From the NCBI RefSeq assembly GCF_900113545.1, contig NZ_FOPS01000013.1, positions 1-44,460 of the forward strand: DNA of 44,460 bases, written 5' to 3'. This DNA comes from Neisseria elongata subsp. elongata (GTDB lineage: Bacteria > Pseudomonadota > Gammaproteobacteria > Burkholderiales > Neisseriaceae). The position numbers and the translations under genes are program-made. This document shows positions 25,908-34,831 of the stretch, piece by piece. Below the pieces are notes generated by a model. The model did no database searches and was not told the DNA's origin. It saw only the letters and a program-made list of their open reading frames with translations. Positions within the stretch are counted from its first letter, which is position 1. The number at the start of each line of letters is the position of its first letter.

Positions 25908-26879
25908 TCAGGTCCAGTAGTAACGCACGATGTGGAAGAAGACGGGGGCGGCGAAGCAGACGGAATCGACGCGATCGAGCATGCCGCCGTGGCCTTGTAT
26001 CATGTTGCCCCAGTCTTTGACGCCGTAGTCGCGCTTGATGGCCGACATGACGAGTCCGCCGAAGAATCCCATCAGGCAGATAATCAGTCCCATCGCGCCG
26101 GCCTGCCACGGGTTGAACGGGGTAATCGGTGCCATCAGGACGGCCAATACGGTGGCCGAGGCGATGCCGCCGACGGTGCCGGAAACGGTTTTGGACGGAG
26201 ATAACGAAGGCATGATTTTCGCGCCGCCGATCAGTTTGCCCCAGATGTATTGCAATACGTCGGATGCTTGTACGACGCCTATCAGGAAAATCAGCAGCAG
26301 GATGTTGTTTTCTTTATTAAATCCGTCTATTTCCAAAAACAGCAGGGCGGGGACGTGCGACAGGCAGAAAATGCAGACCATGGCCATCCATTGGGTTTTG
26401 GCGGCACGTTCGAGGAAGTGGACGGTTTGCCCGTTCATGCTGGCGATGATGGGCAGCAGCAGGAAGGCGTACATCGGAATCAGAAGGGCAAAGAGGCCGT
26501 ACCATTCGCTCCATACCAGATAGTATTGCCCGGGCAGCAGGATGTAGAAGCAGGCCGCCATGCTGTAATAATCGCTGCGGCGGCGGTAAATCAGGGTCAT
26601 GAATTCGCGCAGGGCGGCAAAGGAAATCAGGAAAAAGAGGATGACTGCGCCGATTTTGCCGAACCAGAAAGCGGCCAGCAGGACAAACGTCATCAGCCAC
26701 CAGGCATAAATGCGGGCATTCAGGTTGGCGATGGTGGCATTGGCCGCGCCGTGTTTGCGTCTCAGCCATTGGCCGATCAGCGAGGCAATGAGCAGGATGG
26801 CGAAAACGGCGGCAAAGATGTAACCCGCCTGGGGGGTAAGGCGGGCGGCGGACAGGGCGAGGGAGATACCGGGAGGCAT
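25908..26879 (-). CDS. Second CDP-diglyceride synthase (CdsA/YnbB family)
   Basis: 323 residues, about eight hydrophobic segments, with the cytidylyltransferase signature at the C-terminus: SPSKTVSGTVGG, then KRDYGVKDWGNMIQGHGG and LDRVDS. It differs clearly from the cdsA at 9308 and resembles YnbB-type paralogues. The open frame continues over 100 codons upstream with non-membrane, Arg/His-rich sequence crossing the neighbour's promoter, so I choose the ATG at 26879 (MPPGISLAL). Its specific role, apart from making CDP-diacylglycerol, is unknown; the usual YnbA-type partners are not adjacent. Confidence 0.85.
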   Translation of the reverse strand: MPPGISLALSAARLTPQAGYIFAAVFAILLIASLIGQWLRRKHGAANATIANLNARIYAWWLMTFVLLAAFWFGKIGAVILFFLISFAALREFMTLIYRRRSDYYSMAACFYILLPGQYYLVWSEWYGLFALLIPMYAFLLLPIIASMNGQTVHFLERAAKTQWMAMVCIFCLSHVPALLFLEIDGFNKENNILLLIFLIGVVQASDVLQYIWGKLIGGAKIMPSLSPSKTVSGTVGGIASATVLAVLMAPITPFNPWQAGAMGLIICLMGFFGGLVMSAIKRDYGVKDWGNMIQGHGGMLDRVDSVCFAAPVFFHIVRYYWT

Positions 26880-26955
26880 GGTCGGCTTTCTGAATGGAAT
26901 CGCGGTATTATAACCTTGGCCGTGCGGGTTTGCCTCAGTAGGAAGGCAGTCGTTA

Positions 26956-26961
26956 TATAAT
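26956..26961 (+). promoter_or_regulatory. -10 box for the MAPEG gene
   Basis: TATAAT at 26956-26961, 36 bases before the start codon region. TTGCCT at 26930-26935 is a possible -35 but with a 20-base spacer. Confidence 0.4.
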
Positions 26962-26996
26962 GCGGCGTGTGCAAAGCATTTTGAAAGGAGAATGTG

Positions 26997-27383
26997 ATGA
27001 CTTTTGCTTATTGGTGTATTTTTGCGGCCATGCTGATGCCGTTGGGCTGTGCGTTTTATGCGAAGAAAAGCGCGGGTTTTGTTTTTACTCGGGATAACGG
27101 TAATCCGAGGGCGTTTTTGGAAAAGGCGGAAGGTGCAGCCGCACGCGCCGATGCCGCGCAGCAGAATTGTTTCGAGGTGTTTGCCCCGTTTGCCGCCTCC
27201 GTGATTGTCGCCCATGCCACCGGCAATGCCGCACAGTCGGTAATCAATATTTGGGCGGGGTTGTTTGTTTTGTTCCGCCTGTTGTTTATCTTCTGCTACA
27301 TTGCCGACGAACCGCGCTTGCGCTCGATGATGTGGAGTGCCGGATTTGTCTGCATTATCGCGCTGTTTGTCGCTGCGGTATGA
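26997..27383 (+). CDS. MAPEG family membrane protein
   Basis: 128 residues with four hydrophobic helices (about 4-21, 55-75, 82-102, 110-127). The layout, including the charged first loop with FLEKAEG and helix 2 containing NCFEVFAPFAASVIVA, matches bacterial MAPEG proteins, a family of membrane glutathione transferases and relatives. AAAGGAG at about 26984-26990 gives ideal spacing to the ATG at 26997; the GTG one codon upstream is less likely. Biochemical activity is not known. Monocistronic, ending in a DUS terminator. Confidence 0.85.
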   Translation: MTFAYWCIFAAMLMPLGCAFYAKKSAGFVFTRDNGNPRAFLEKAEGAAARADAAQQNCFEVFAPFAASVIVAHATGNAAQSVINIWAGLFVLFRLLFIFCYIADEPRLRSMMWSAGFVCIIALFVAAV

Positions 27384-27400
27384 GGCAGGGATGGATACGG

Positions 27401-27434
27401 AAGGCCGTCTGAAAGTGGATTTTCAGACGGCCTT
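27401..27434. terminator. DUS-pair terminator between the MAPEG gene and the DUF4124 gene
   Basis: AAGGCCGTCTGAAA at 27401-27414 and TTTCAGACGGCCTT at 27421-27434, 14-bp stem, 6-base loop, between convergent genes. Confidence 0.88.
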
Positions 27435-27460
27435 TGTGATGTTTCGGGTTTGGGGGACGG

Positions 27461-27901
27461 TTATTTGTTCAGATTGTTCAATTCGGTTTCAGCCTGTTTG
27501 ACCGCGTTTTCCAAACCGGAAATCCGTTCCAGATATTTGGCGTAGTTGCGTTCGTTGCCGTAGCGCACTTTCCGGCCTTCTTCCAAGGCCTGTTTGGCGT
27601 TTTGCAGGCGTTGTTGCGCAGCGGCGATTTGTTCGTTGTTGATGCCGCCCGCTACGGTTTGCCCGCCTGAAGCGGACGAGCCTTCATAAGCAGTTTGCCG
27701 GGGCGTGTATGTGGTGCTGCCGGAAGAGGGTTTGACAGAGGAGTATACGGACGGACGGCCAAGGTCGCTTGTTTGGCAGTTTTTACCGCGAGGGTCTTGG
27801 GTGTAGGTTGTACGTCCCGATGCGTCTTTACAGGCATAAACGGCGGCCTGCACGGGCAGCATCGCAGCCAACAGCAGGGCGGCCAAGGTAATGTGTTTCA
27901 T
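27461..27901 (-). CDS. Secreted DUF4124-type protein with C-terminal coiled coil
   Basis: 146 residues from MKHITLAALLLAAM with a signal peptide (cleavage after PVQAA). The segment VYACKDASGRTTYTQDPRGKNC resembles the DUF4124 domain, a small domain at the N-terminus of many periplasmic proteins with two cysteines. A Ser/Thr/Gly-rich linker follows, then a Gln/Glu/Lys-rich coiled coil from about 85 to the end. GAAAGGAAACCCT precedes the ATG; the upstream 32-codon extension overlaps the next gene and is rejected. Function unknown. Confidence 0.82.
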   Translation of the reverse strand: MKHITLAALLLAAMLPVQAAVYACKDASGRTTYTQDPRGKNCQTSDLGRPSVYSSVKPSSGSTTYTPRQTAYEGSSASGGQTVAGGINNEQIAAAQQRLQNAKQALEEGRKVRYGNERNYAKYLERISGLENAVKQAETELNNLNK

Positions 27902-27924
27902 AGGGTTTCCTTTCGTTGCGTCGG

Positions 27925-28125
27925 TTAAAACCAAAAATACCAAACCAGCAGCAAAATCAGGCAGGTAATCAGGTTGGCGGCAACAATCGCCCGCCATTGC
28001 CTTTTGCGGGGCGGTGTGATTTTCAGGCCGTTACGGCTGCGGCGGATATAAAAAAACGGGGACAGCAGCACAGACACCGCCGACAGCAGGATGATGACCG
28101 CATAGTAGATTTTTTCCGCCGGCAT
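27925..28125 (-). CDS. Small two-helix membrane protein, hypothetical
   Basis: 66 residues: helix 1 about 7-26, a basic loop (IRRSRNGLKITPPRKRQWR), helix 2 about 46-65, ending WYFWF. The positive-inside rule puts the loop in the cytoplasm. It ends 23 bases before the DUF4124 gene start, so the two probably form an operon. I do not recognise a family. The Shine-Dalgarno sequence is weak, but the -10 TATAAT (28168 to 28163 on the minus strand) is well placed. Confidence 0.65.
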   Translation of the reverse strand: MPAEKIYYAVIILLSAVSVLLSPFFYIRRSRNGLKITPPRKRQWRAIVAANLITCLILLLVWYFWF

Positions 28126-28162
28126 GGTAAGGCCGTTTCTGTTTCGGTTTTGGGACGGGTAA

Positions 28163-28168
28163 ATTATA
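28163..28168 (-). promoter_or_regulatory. -10 box for the small membrane protein operon
   Basis: TATAAT on the minus strand, about 38 bases upstream of the ATG at 28125. No clear -35 at the expected spacing. Confidence 0.4.
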
Positions 28169-28202
28169 TAGCGAATGGCGCGGCTTTCCCACAGGCATGA
28201 AA

Positions 28203-28227
28203 AAACTGCCGGTCAGGCCGGCAGTTT
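28203..28227 (-). terminator. Rho-independent terminator of mdh
   Basis: AAACTGCCGG at 28203-28212 and CCGGCAGTTT at 28218-28227, a 10-bp GC-rich stem with a 5-base loop. On the minus strand it is followed by TTT. This is one of only two strong terminators here not built from DUS. Confidence 0.9.
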
Positions 28228-28251
28228 GGAGGGTTTTGCGGTTTGGTCGAA

Positions 28252-29229
28252 TTACAGCAGGTGGGCGATACCGGCTTTTTCTTCTTCCAATTCTTTCAAG
28301 GTGGCATCGATGCGCTCACGGCTGAAATCGTCGATTTCCAAGCCTTCCACCAGTTTGTATTCGCCGTTTTCGCAGGTTACGGGGAAGCCGAACATTGTGT
28401 CTTTCGGAATGCCGTAAGAGCCGTCGGACGGAATACCCATGGTTACCCATTTGCCGTTGGTGCCCAGCACCCAGTCGCGAATGTGGTCAATCGCGGCATT
28501 GGCGGCGGATGCGGCGGAAGACAGGCCGCGCGCTTCGATAATTGCCGCGCCCCGTTTGCCGACTGTAGGTAGGAAGGTGTTGGCGTTCCAGTCTTGGTCG
28601 TTAATCATGTCTTTCACGCTTTCACCGTTGATGGTGGCGAAGCGGTAATCGGCATACATCGTAGGCGAGTGGTTGCCCCAAACGCACAGTTTTTCGATTT
28701 GCGAAACGGGTTTGCCGGTTTTTTCGGCCACTTGGCTCAATGCGCGGTTGTGGTCGAGGCGCAGCATGGCGGTAAAGTTTTTGGACGGCAGGTCGGGGGC
28801 GGACTTCATGGCGATGTAGGCATTGGTATTGGCAGGGTTGCCCACAACCAGCACTTTGACGTTACGGTCGGCCACTTTGTTCAGTGCCGCGCCCTGGACG
28901 GTAAAGATGGCGGCATTAGCCTGCAACAGGTCGGCACGTTCCATGCCTTTGCTGCGCGGACGGGAACCTACCAGAATGGCGATTTGCGCATCTTTAAAGG
29001 CGACTTCGGGGTCGTCGGTGGTAAACATATCGGCCAAGAGCGGGAAGGCGCAGTCTTGCAGTTCCATCATCACGCCTTTAACGGCATTTTGAGCCTGAGG
29101 CAAATCCAACAGCTGCAGGATAACGGGTTGGTCTTTGCCCAGCATTTCACCACTGGCAATACGGAACAGCAGGGCATAACCGATTTGGCCGGCAGCACCG
29201 GTTACGGCAACACGAACGGGTGATTTCAT
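28252..29229 (-). CDS. mdh: NAD-dependent malate dehydrogenase
   Basis: Oxidises malate to oxaloacetate, closing the TCA cycle. 325 residues with [20 protein letters not shown] (NAD-binding), the active-site stretch [13 protein letters not shown] and LRLDHNRA, and the catalytic His in [17 protein letters not shown] at 29240-29244 (minus strand), spaced 10 bases from the ATG. It is divergent from sdhCDAB across an AT-rich 617-base region, so it belongs to the same TCA gene block. As I recall, N. meningitidis lacks this soluble enzyme and relies on malate:quinone oxidoreductase. Confidence 0.95.
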   Translation of the reverse strand: MKSPVRVAVTGAAGQIGYALLFRIASGEMLGKDQPVILQLLDLPQAQNAVKGVMMELQDCAFPLLADMFTTDDPEVAFKDAQIAILVGSRPRSKGMERADLLQANAAIFTVQGAALNKVADRNVKVLVVGNPANTNAYIAMKSAPDLPSKNFTAMLRLDHNRALSQVAEKTGKPVSQIEKLCVWGNHSPTMYADYRFATINGESVKDMINDQDWNANTFLPTVGKRGAAIIEARGLSSAASAANAAIDHIRDWVLGTNGKWVTMGIPSDGSYGIPKDTMFGFPVTCENGEYKLVEGLEIDDFSRERIDATLKELEEEKAGIAHLL

Positions 29230-29328
29230 AACAGAAATTCTCCTCTTTCATAGATGAATGGGTTGAAAGGAAAGGCCGTATCGGCAAATAGAAATGCGTT
29301 ATATACCGACGGGCATGACGTGAGTTTA

Positions 29329-29353
29329 CTTGATGGCATAATGTTTAATCAAG
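29329..29353. promoter_or_regulatory. Inverted repeat upstream of the mdh promoter
   Basis: CTTGAT at 29329-29334 and ATCAAG at 29348-29353 are separated by 13 bases. The centre-to-centre spacing is about two helical turns, as for a dimeric regulator, and the site lies just upstream of the mdh -35 area. The spacing does not match an FNR site (TTGAT, 4 bases, ATCAA). Confidence 0.3.
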
Positions 29354-29750
29354 ATGTGTAAAGAAGAAAACAGAGAATCTGTAGTTTTATGTAGTTTGAT
29401 TACGGATGGGCTGTAAAACGAAATTCCGTCTCAATATGCCAGACAGGATTCAGTTTGGCTAAAAATAGATGCAAGAAAACATATTTAATTGTAATAAATT
29501 GAATTTTATTGAATAAATTTATTTTTATGGTGAGAGGGGCAGGGGAGTGGTGTAGATTTTTGATTCTGTGGCCCGGATATTCTGTTTGGGTGATGCTAAG
29601 TTGGAGTGTAACTGTATGTTAAATAAAGAAATATCAACTATTATGGTTGAAAACCGTTTTTATTTGTAATTTTGATGTAAAAACGGATTAAAAAAAATAT
29701 CGAAAGGGCTATTCAACTTGCGGCAAACAGGGTAAATTATGGTCTGACGT

Positions 29751-29795
29751 AACTTGATGTAGCATCTGTTAAAAGTCGGATTGCATCATCAAGTT
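29751..29795 (+). promoter_or_regulatory. Inverted repeat in the sdhC leader or promoter
   Basis: AACTTGATG at 29751-29759 and CATCAAGTT at 29787-29795 are perfect 9-base complements with a 27-base spacer, extended imperfectly by GCAT on each side. It lies 52-96 bases before the sdhC ATG. It contains the same CTTGAT half-site seen at 29329. Confidence 0.4.
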
Positions 29796-29846
29796 GCTTG
29801 GTTTTTGAGAGTTTGAAAAATATCGTTCATTTAAAGAGGAATTGAA

Positions 29847-30230
29847 ATGCAGACGAAAAAACGACCTGTATTCCTGGATTTGCAGGTGTTGGTTCGACAT
29901 TTGCCTGTTCCCGGGATTGTCTCCATTCTGCACCGTGCGAGCGGTGTTATCCTGTTCATCATGATTCCGGTTTTGTTGATGTTGTTGAACGGTTCGTTAA
30001 GCAGCGGCGAAGATTTCGAATCGTATAAAGCCGTGGCTGACAATCCGTTGGTCAAGCTGATACTGATCGGTGTTTTGTGGGCTTTCCTGCACCATCTGTG
30101 TGCGGGTATCCGTTTCTTGTTGCTGGATGCGCATCAAGGTTTGGAACTTCAAACTTGCCGTAAGACGGCTAAATTGGTTTTGATTATTTCCTTGTCGCTG
30201 ACTTTGGTATTGGGAGTGGCATTATGGTAG
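29847..30230 (+). CDS. sdhC: Succinate dehydrogenase cytochrome b556 subunit
   Basis: Membrane anchor of complex II, binding haem b and quinone with SdhD. 127 residues, three transmembrane helices, the SdhC start pattern (PVFLDLQ, then LPVPGIVSILHRASGVIL) and the haem-ligand region HHLCAGIRFLLLDAH. AGAGGA at 29835-29840 precedes the ATG. First gene of sdhCDAB; its end overlaps sdhD by 7 bases. In N. meningitidis the sRNA NrrF targets the sdh mRNA. Confidence 0.95.
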   Translation: MQTKKRPVFLDLQVLVRHLPVPGIVSILHRASGVILFIMIPVLLMLLNGSLSSGEDFESYKAVADNPLVKLILIGVLWAFLHHLCAGIRFLLLDAHQGLELQTCRKTAKLVLIISLSLTLVLGVALW

Positions 30231-30568
30231 ACCGCAAATTGGCCGGAGCCCATTATGGTCTGAGAGACTGGGCGGCACAGCGCATTACGGCAGTTATCAT
30301 GATTATTTATGCTGTTGTATTCTTCCTCTTCCTGCTCGGAATGGCGGGTGCGGAGGATTATTCGCAATGGCAGGCATTCTTCGGTAAAACTTGGGTTAAA
30401 GTGTTCACGCAAACTACGCTTATTGCTTTACTTATGCATGCGTGGGTCGGTATCCGCGATTTGTGGATGGACTATGTCAAGCCTTTCGGCCTGCGTTTGA
30501 CACTGCACTGCGCCACTATTGTTTGGTTGGTGATGTGCGCAGTTTATTCGTTCAAAGTAATTTGGTAA
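30224..30568 (+). CDS. sdhD: Succinate dehydrogenase membrane anchor subunit
   Basis: Second hydrophobic subunit of complex II. 114 residues, three helices, with the family motifs [15 protein letters not shown] (quinone site) and [16 protein letters not shown] (haem ligand and quinone-site Tyr). The ATG lies within the sdhC stop region (ATGGTAG), so translation is coupled. Confidence 0.95.
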   Translation: MVDRKLAGAHYGLRDWAAQRITAVIMIIYAVVFFLFLLGMAGAEDYSQWQAFFGKTWVKVFTQTTLIALLMHAWVGIRDLWMDYVKPFGLRLTLHCATIVWLVMCAVYSFKVIW

Positions 30569-30584
30569 GCATAGGAGTGAATTG

Positions 30585-32348
30585 ATGAGCTTCCCTATCC
30601 GTAAATTTGATGCCGTCATTGTAGGCGGCGGCGGTGCCGGCTTGCGTGCGGCATTGCAACTTTCTAAAGCCGGTTTGAATACCGCCGTATTATCAAAGGT
30701 ATTTCCTACCCGTTCGCATACGGTAGCGGCACAAGGCGGTATTTCCGCATCTCTCGGTAATGTGCAGGAAGACCGTTGGGATTGGCATATGTACGATACC
30801 GTGAAAGGTTCGGACTGGCTGGGCGACCAAGATGCGATTGAATTTATGTGTCGTGCTGCGCCTGAAGCAGTAATTGAATTGGAGCACATGGGCATGCCTT
30901 TTGACCGTGTGGAAAGCGGTAAAATTTATCAGCGTCCTTTCGGCGGTCATACTGCCGAGCATGGCAAGCGTGCCGTAGAACGTGCTTGTGCGGTTGCCGA
31001 CCGTACAGGCCATGCAATGTTGCATACTTTGTATCAGCAGAATGTTCGTGCCAATACACAGTTTTTTGTTGAGTGGACTGCGCTGGATTTGATCCGTGAT
31101 GAAAATGGTGATGTAGTCGGCGTAACTGTTATGGAAATGGAAACAGGCGATGTTTATATTTTCCATGCCAAAGCAGTGTTGTTTGCTACCGGAGGTGCCG
31201 GCCGTATTTACGCTTCTTCTACCAACGCCTTTATGAATACTGGCGACGGTTTGGGTATTTGTGCGCGTGCAGGTATTCCGTTGGAAGATATGGAGTTCTG
31301 GCAATTCCATCCGACCGGCGTGGCAGGTGCGGGTGTATTGATTACCGAAGGTGTGCGTGGTGAGGGCGGCATCCTGTTGAATGCGGATGGTGAACGTTTT
31401 ATGGAGCGTTATGCGCCGACCGTTAAAGACTTGGCATCGCGTGATGTGGTTTCCCGTGCAATGGCAATGGAAATCTATGAAGGTCGCGGTTGCGGTAAAA
31501 ATAAAGACCATGTGTTGTTGAAAATCGATCACATCGGTGCAGAAAAAATTATGGAAAAACTACCGGGTATCCGCGAGATTTCCATCCAGTTTGCCGGTAT
31601 TGATCCGATTAAAGACCCGATTCCCGTTGTGCCGACCACACACTATATGATGGGCGGTATTCCGACCAACTATCACGGTGAGGTTGTCGTTCCTAAGGAC
31701 GGAAACCCGGAAGTCCCTGTCAAAGGCCTTTACGCAGCAGGTGAGTGTGCTTGTGCTTCCGTACACGGCGCGAACAGGCTGGGTACGAACTCGTTGCTTG
31801 ACTTGGTGGTATTCGGCAAGTCAGCCGGTGACAGTATGATTGCTTACGTTAAAGAACAATCTGACTGGAAACCTTTGCCGAAAGATGCGGGAATGTTTAC
31901 AAAACAGCGTTTGGATCGTTTGAACGGCCAGGCTAACGGCGAAAAAGTAGATGCTTTGCGTACTGAATTGCAGCGTACTGTTCAGCTGCATGCAGGTGTG
32001 TTCCGTACTGATGCTATTTTAAAAGAAGGTGTGGATAAAGTTCTGAAACTGTATGAACGTGCAAAAAATACAGAAATCGGTGATAAGAGCATGGTGTGGA
32101 ATACGGCGCGTATTGAAGCGTTGGAGTTGGATAACCTTATGGAGGTTGCCAAAGCGACCATGATTGCGGCAGAAGCACGCAAAGAATCCCGCGGTGCCCA
32201 TGCTTCGGACGACCATCCGGATCGTGATGATGTCAATTGGATGAAACACTCTCTCTTTTATTCGGCCGACAACCGTTTGGATTACAAACCGGTTCATACC
32301 AAACCGCTTACAGTCGATTATATCGAACCGGCCAAGCGCGTTTACTAA
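30585..32348 (+). CDS. sdhA: Succinate dehydrogenase flavoprotein subunit
   Basis: Catalytic subunit of complex II, oxidising succinate to fumarate. 587 residues with the FAD-binding [17 protein letters not shown], the His45 that covalently holds FAD ([12 protein letters not shown]), the substrate region [15 protein letters not shown] and RGEGGILLN, and the later [18 protein letters not shown] block. AGGAG at 30573-30577 sets ATG 30585, one codon inside a TTG-initiated longer frame. Confidence 0.97.
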   Translation: MSFPIRKFDAVIVGGGGAGLRAALQLSKAGLNTAVLSKVFPTRSHTVAAQGGISASLGNVQEDRWDWHMYDTVKGSDWLGDQDAIEFMCRAAPEAVIELEHMGMPFDRVESGKIYQRPFGGHTAEHGKRAVERACAVADRTGHAMLHTLYQQNVRANTQFFVEWTALDLIRDENGDVVGVTVMEMETGDVYIFHAKAVLFATGGAGRIYASSTNAFMNTGDGLGICARAGIPLEDMEFWQFHPTGVAGAGVLITEGVRGEGGILLNADGERFMERYAPTVKDLASRDVVSRAMAMEIYEGRGCGKNKDHVLLKIDHIGAEKIMEKLPGIREISIQFAGIDPIKDPIPVVPTTHYMMGGIPTNYHGEVVVPKDGNPEVPVKGLYAAGECACASVHGANRLGTNSLLDLVVFGKSAGDSMIAYVKEQSDWKPLPKDAGMFTKQRLDRLNGQANGEKVDALRTELQRTVQLHAGVFRTDAILKEGVDKVLKLYERAKNTEIGDKSMVWNTARIEALELDNLMEVAKATMIAAEARKESRGAHASDDHPDRDDVNWMKHSLFYSADNRLDYKPVHTKPLTVDYIEPAKRVY

Positions 32349-32360
32349 AGGAATGCACAC

Positions 32361-33068
32361 ATGGAAAAAATACGTCTGCAAGTGTATCGCTACAATCCCG
32401 ATGTGGATGCCAAGCCGTACATGAAAGATTACGAGTTGGAAATCGAACCAACGGATGTCAAATTGCTTGATGCGATTATCAAATTGAAAGCGCAAGACGA
32501 TAGTTTGTCGTTCCGCCGCTCATGCCGGGAAGGTATCTGTGGTTCAGACGGCATGAACATCAATGGGAAAAACGGTTTGGCGTGTCTGGTCGATATCCGC
32601 AGCTTGACGCAACCCATTGTGTTGCGTCCGCTGCCCGGTCTGCCGGTTATACGTGACTTGATTGTTGATATGACTCAGTTCTTCAAGCAATATCATTCAA
32701 TCAAGCCTTATGTGGTGAACGATACTCCGGTTGATCCTCGTAAAGAACGTTTGCAAAGCCAGGAAGAGCGTAAAGAGTTGGATGGCTTGTACGAATGCAT
32801 TTTGTGCGCCTGTTGTTCGACTTCTTGTCCATCGTTCTGGTGGAATCCCGACAAATTCGTCGGTCCTTCCGGTTTGCTGAATGCTTACCGTTTTATTGCC
32901 GATAGCCGCGACATGATTACCAATGAACGGTTGGATAATTTAAATGATCCATACCGTCTGTTCCGTTGCCATACCATCATGAATTGTGTTGATGTATGTC
33001 CGAAACATTTGAATCCTACCCGTGCAATCGGAAAAATCAAAGAAATCATGTTGAAACGAGCAGTATAG
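32361..33068 (+). CDS. sdhB: Succinate dehydrogenase iron-sulfur subunit
   Basis: Electron-transfer subunit of complex II. 235 residues; the [2Fe-2S] ligands are in SCREGICGSDG and LAC, and the [4Fe-4S]/[3Fe-4S] ligands in CILCACCSTSCP and CHTIMNCVDVCPKHLNP. An AT-DUS (TTCAGACGGCAT, 32543-32554) is embedded exactly where the 2Fe-2S motif codes GSDGM. It follows sdhA by 12 bases and precedes sdhE by 2. Confidence 0.97.
   Translation: MEKIRLQVYRYNPDVDAKPYMKDYELEIEPTDVKLLDAIIKLKAQDDSLSFRRSCREGICGSDGMNINGKNGLACLVDIRSLTQPIVLRPLPGLPVIRDLIVDMTQFFKQYHSIKPYVVNDTPVDPRKERLQSQEERKELDGLYECILCACCSTSCPSFWWNPDKFVGPSGLLNAYRFIADSRDMITNERLDNLNDPYRLFRCHTIMNCVDVCPKHLNPTRAIGKIKEIMLKRAV
32543..32554 (-). repeat. 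AT-DUS inside sdhB
   Basis: TTCAGACGGCAT, coding part of GSDGM in the 2Fe-2S motif. Confidence 0.9.
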
Positions 33069-33070
33069 AT

Positions 33071-33319
33071 ATGATAACTTTTGATGATGCAGCGAAACGG
33101 CGCATCCGTTTCCTGACACGCCGTGGACTGCTTGAGCTCGATATCGTGCTCAAGCGGTTTATGGAAAAAGAATTCCAGCATCTTAGCGATGCTGAATTGT
33201 CGGTATTCGTTGAAATTTTGGATTTGCCGGATCAGGAGTTTTTGGCTCTGGTCAATCAGAAAGAAACAACAGACAATCCTCAGTTTGCATTGCTGCTGGA
33301 TAAAATCAGGCGAAGCTGA
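33071..33319 (+). CDS. sdhE: FAD assembly factor SdhE
   Basis: Small all-helical protein that promotes covalent flavinylation of SdhA. 82 residues from MITFDDAAKRRIRF with the defining RRGLLELD motif and later LSDAELSVFVEILDLPDQEF. The ORF is open 25 codons further into sdhB, but ATG 33071 places the RGxxE motif at its normal distance. It is 2 bases after sdhB, inside the operon. Confidence 0.94.
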   Translation: MITFDDAAKRRIRFLTRRGLLELDIVLKRFMEKEFQHLSDAELSVFVEILDLPDQEFLALVNQKETTDNPQFALLLDKIRRS

Positions 33320-33328
33320 GCTATGGTA

Positions 33329-33340
33329 AGGCCGTCTGAA
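33329..33340 (+). repeat. Single AG-DUS between sdhE and gltA
   Basis: AGGCCGTCTGAA without an inverted partner; not a terminator, so sdh-gltA cotranscription remains possible. Confidence 0.9.
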
Positions 33341-33380
33341 AATGCCACCTTGTATTTTTAGAAGAATAAAGGAGTAAGAG

Positions 33381-34664
33381 ATGTCTCAGTCAATTAAAGT
33401 AGAAATCGCAGGTAAAGAACCTCTTGAACTGCCGGTATTGAAAGGTACTTTGGGCAACGAAGTGGTCGATATTCGCACGTTTACCAAAGGCAGCGGAATG
33501 TTTACTTTCGATCCGGGTTTTGTTTCAACAGCCAGTTGTGAGTCAAAGATTACCTTTATCGACGGCGATAAAGGCTATCTCTATTATCGCGGGTATCCGA
33601 TTGAGCAGCTTGCCGAACAAGGTGATTATTTGGAAACCTGTTACCTTTTGATTTATGGCGAACTGCCTAATGCTGAGCAAAAGGAAAAGTTTGTTAATAC
33701 AGTCATGCACCACACTATGGTACATGAACAGTTGACATGGTTCTTCCGCGGCTTCCGCCGCGATGCGCATCCGATGGCAATGATGGTTGGCGTGGTTGGC
33801 GCTTTGTCCGCCTTCTATCAAGACAGCTTGGAAATTGCCGATCCCGAACACCGCAAAGTCGCCATTTACCGCCTGATTTCCAAAATCCCGACTATTGCGG
33901 CGATGTGTTACCGCTACTCCAACGGCCTGCCGTTCAATTATCCGAAGAACGACCTCTCTTACACGGCAAACTTTATGCACATGATGTTTGCAACGCCATG
34001 TGAAGAATACAAGCCAAATCCGGTATTGGTTCGCGCATTGGACAGAATCTTTATCTTGCACGCTGACCATGAGCAAAACGCTTCTACTTCTACTGTCCGC
34101 TTGGCAGGTTCTTCTGGAGCGAATCCCTTTGCCTGTATTGCAGCCGGTATCGCCAGCCTGTGGGGTCCTTCTCACGGCGGTGCGAACGAAGCTGTGTTAA
34201 ATATGTTGGACGAAATCGGTGATGTATCGAAAGTTGCCGAATTCATGGAAGGGGTGAAAGCCAAGAAATACCGCCTGATGGGTTTCGGACACCGTGTGTA
34301 CAAAAATATGGATCCGCGTGCCGCCATCATGAAGAAAACATGCGACGAAGTATTGCGCGAATTGGGTTTGGAAAACGATCCGAAATTCAAGCTGGCAATG
34401 GAATTGGAAAAAATCGCATTGAACGATCCATATTTCATTGAGAAAAAACTGTATCCGAATGTTGACTTCTATTCAGGCATCGTATTGTCCGCATTGGGTA
34501 TCCCGGTTTCCATGTTTACCGTTATCTTCGCTTTGGCGCGCACAGTAGGTTGGATTTCCCACTGGCATGAGATGATTTCTGATCCGAATCAGAAAATTGG
34601 CCGTCCGCGCCAATTGTATACTGGTGCGCCGCGTCGAGACTATACTCCGGTAGACAAGCGGTAA
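33381..34664 (+). CDS. gltA: Citrate synthase
   Basis: Condenses oxaloacetate and acetyl-CoA to citrate. 427 residues, the length of Gram-negative hexameric, NADH-sensitive enzymes. Visible active-site segments: [26 protein letters not shown] and [14 protein letters not shown] (catalytic His), and [10 protein letters not shown] (catalytic Asp). AAAGGAG precedes the ATG. A good rho-independent terminator follows, so sucA has its own promoter or depends on readthrough. Confidence 0.97.
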   Translation: MSQSIKVEIAGKEPLELPVLKGTLGNEVVDIRTFTKGSGMFTFDPGFVSTASCESKITFIDGDKGYLYYRGYPIEQLAEQGDYLETCYLLIYGELPNAEQKEKFVNTVMHHTMVHEQLTWFFRGFRRDAHPMAMMVGVVGALSAFYQDSLEIADPEHRKVAIYRLISKIPTIAAMCYRYSNGLPFNYPKNDLSYTANFMHMMFATPCEEYKPNPVLVRALDRIFILHADHEQNASTSTVRLAGSSGANPFACIAAGIASLWGPSHGGANEAVLNMLDEIGDVSKVAEFMEGVKAKKYRLMGFGHRVYKNMDPRAAIMKKTCDEVLRELGLENDPKFKLAMELEKIALNDPYFIEKKLYPNVDFYSGIVLSALGIPVSMFTVIFALARTVGWISHWHEMISDPNQKIGRPRQLYTGAPRRDYTPVDKR

Positions 34665-34680
34665 TCTGATATAAAACAAG

Positions 34681-34710
34681 GAAAGCGGGAGTCATCCTGC
34701 TTTCTTTTTT
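34681..34710 (+). terminator. Rho-independent terminator after gltA
   Basis: GAAAGCGGGA at 34681-34690 pairs with TCCTGCTTTC at 34695-34704 (one G-U) over a 4-base loop, followed by six T (34705-34710). A classical terminator without DUS. Confidence 0.92.
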
Positions 34711-34779
34711 GCTGCGTGGTAGTCATAGAAAGGTATAACGAGTAAAATATTACCGTTATGCGAGTAATGTGTTTTAACG

Positions 34780-34788
34780 TGGTAAATT
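34780..34788 (+). promoter_or_regulatory. Extended -10 candidate for sucA
   Basis: TGG plus TAAATT at 34780-34788, about 44 bases before the sucA ATG. No clear -35. An imperfect inverted repeat (TTACCGTTA / TAACGTGGTAA) spans about 34750-34786. Confidence 0.35.
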
Positions 34789-34831
34789 CAGTTTCCCAAA
34801 TTAAATTTTCTCAAGCAGAAAAGGCCATGCC

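Larger units (their letters stand above)
29230..29846. promoter_or_regulatory. AT-rich divergent control region, mdh / sdhC
   Basis: 617 bases with no gene and no DUS, clearly lower in G+C than its neighbours. It holds a leftward -10 candidate for mdh (minus-strand TATATA/TATAAC within 29298-29305) and two separate inverted repeats (29329-29353, 29751-29795). The long A and T runs around 29480-29720 suggest curved DNA. In N. meningitidis the sdh operon is repressed by the Fur-controlled sRNA NrrF; no Fur box is obvious to me here. Confidence 0.5.

Noticed and set aside
26880-27215. N-terminal extension of the second CDP-diglyceride synthase
   Set aside because: More than 100 codons of Arg/His-rich sequence crossing the divergent MAPEG promoter and gene start.
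29329-29353. FNR-type site
   Set aside because: Half-sites TTGAT and ATCAA are present but the spacing is far from the 4 bases required; kept only as an unassigned inverted repeat.
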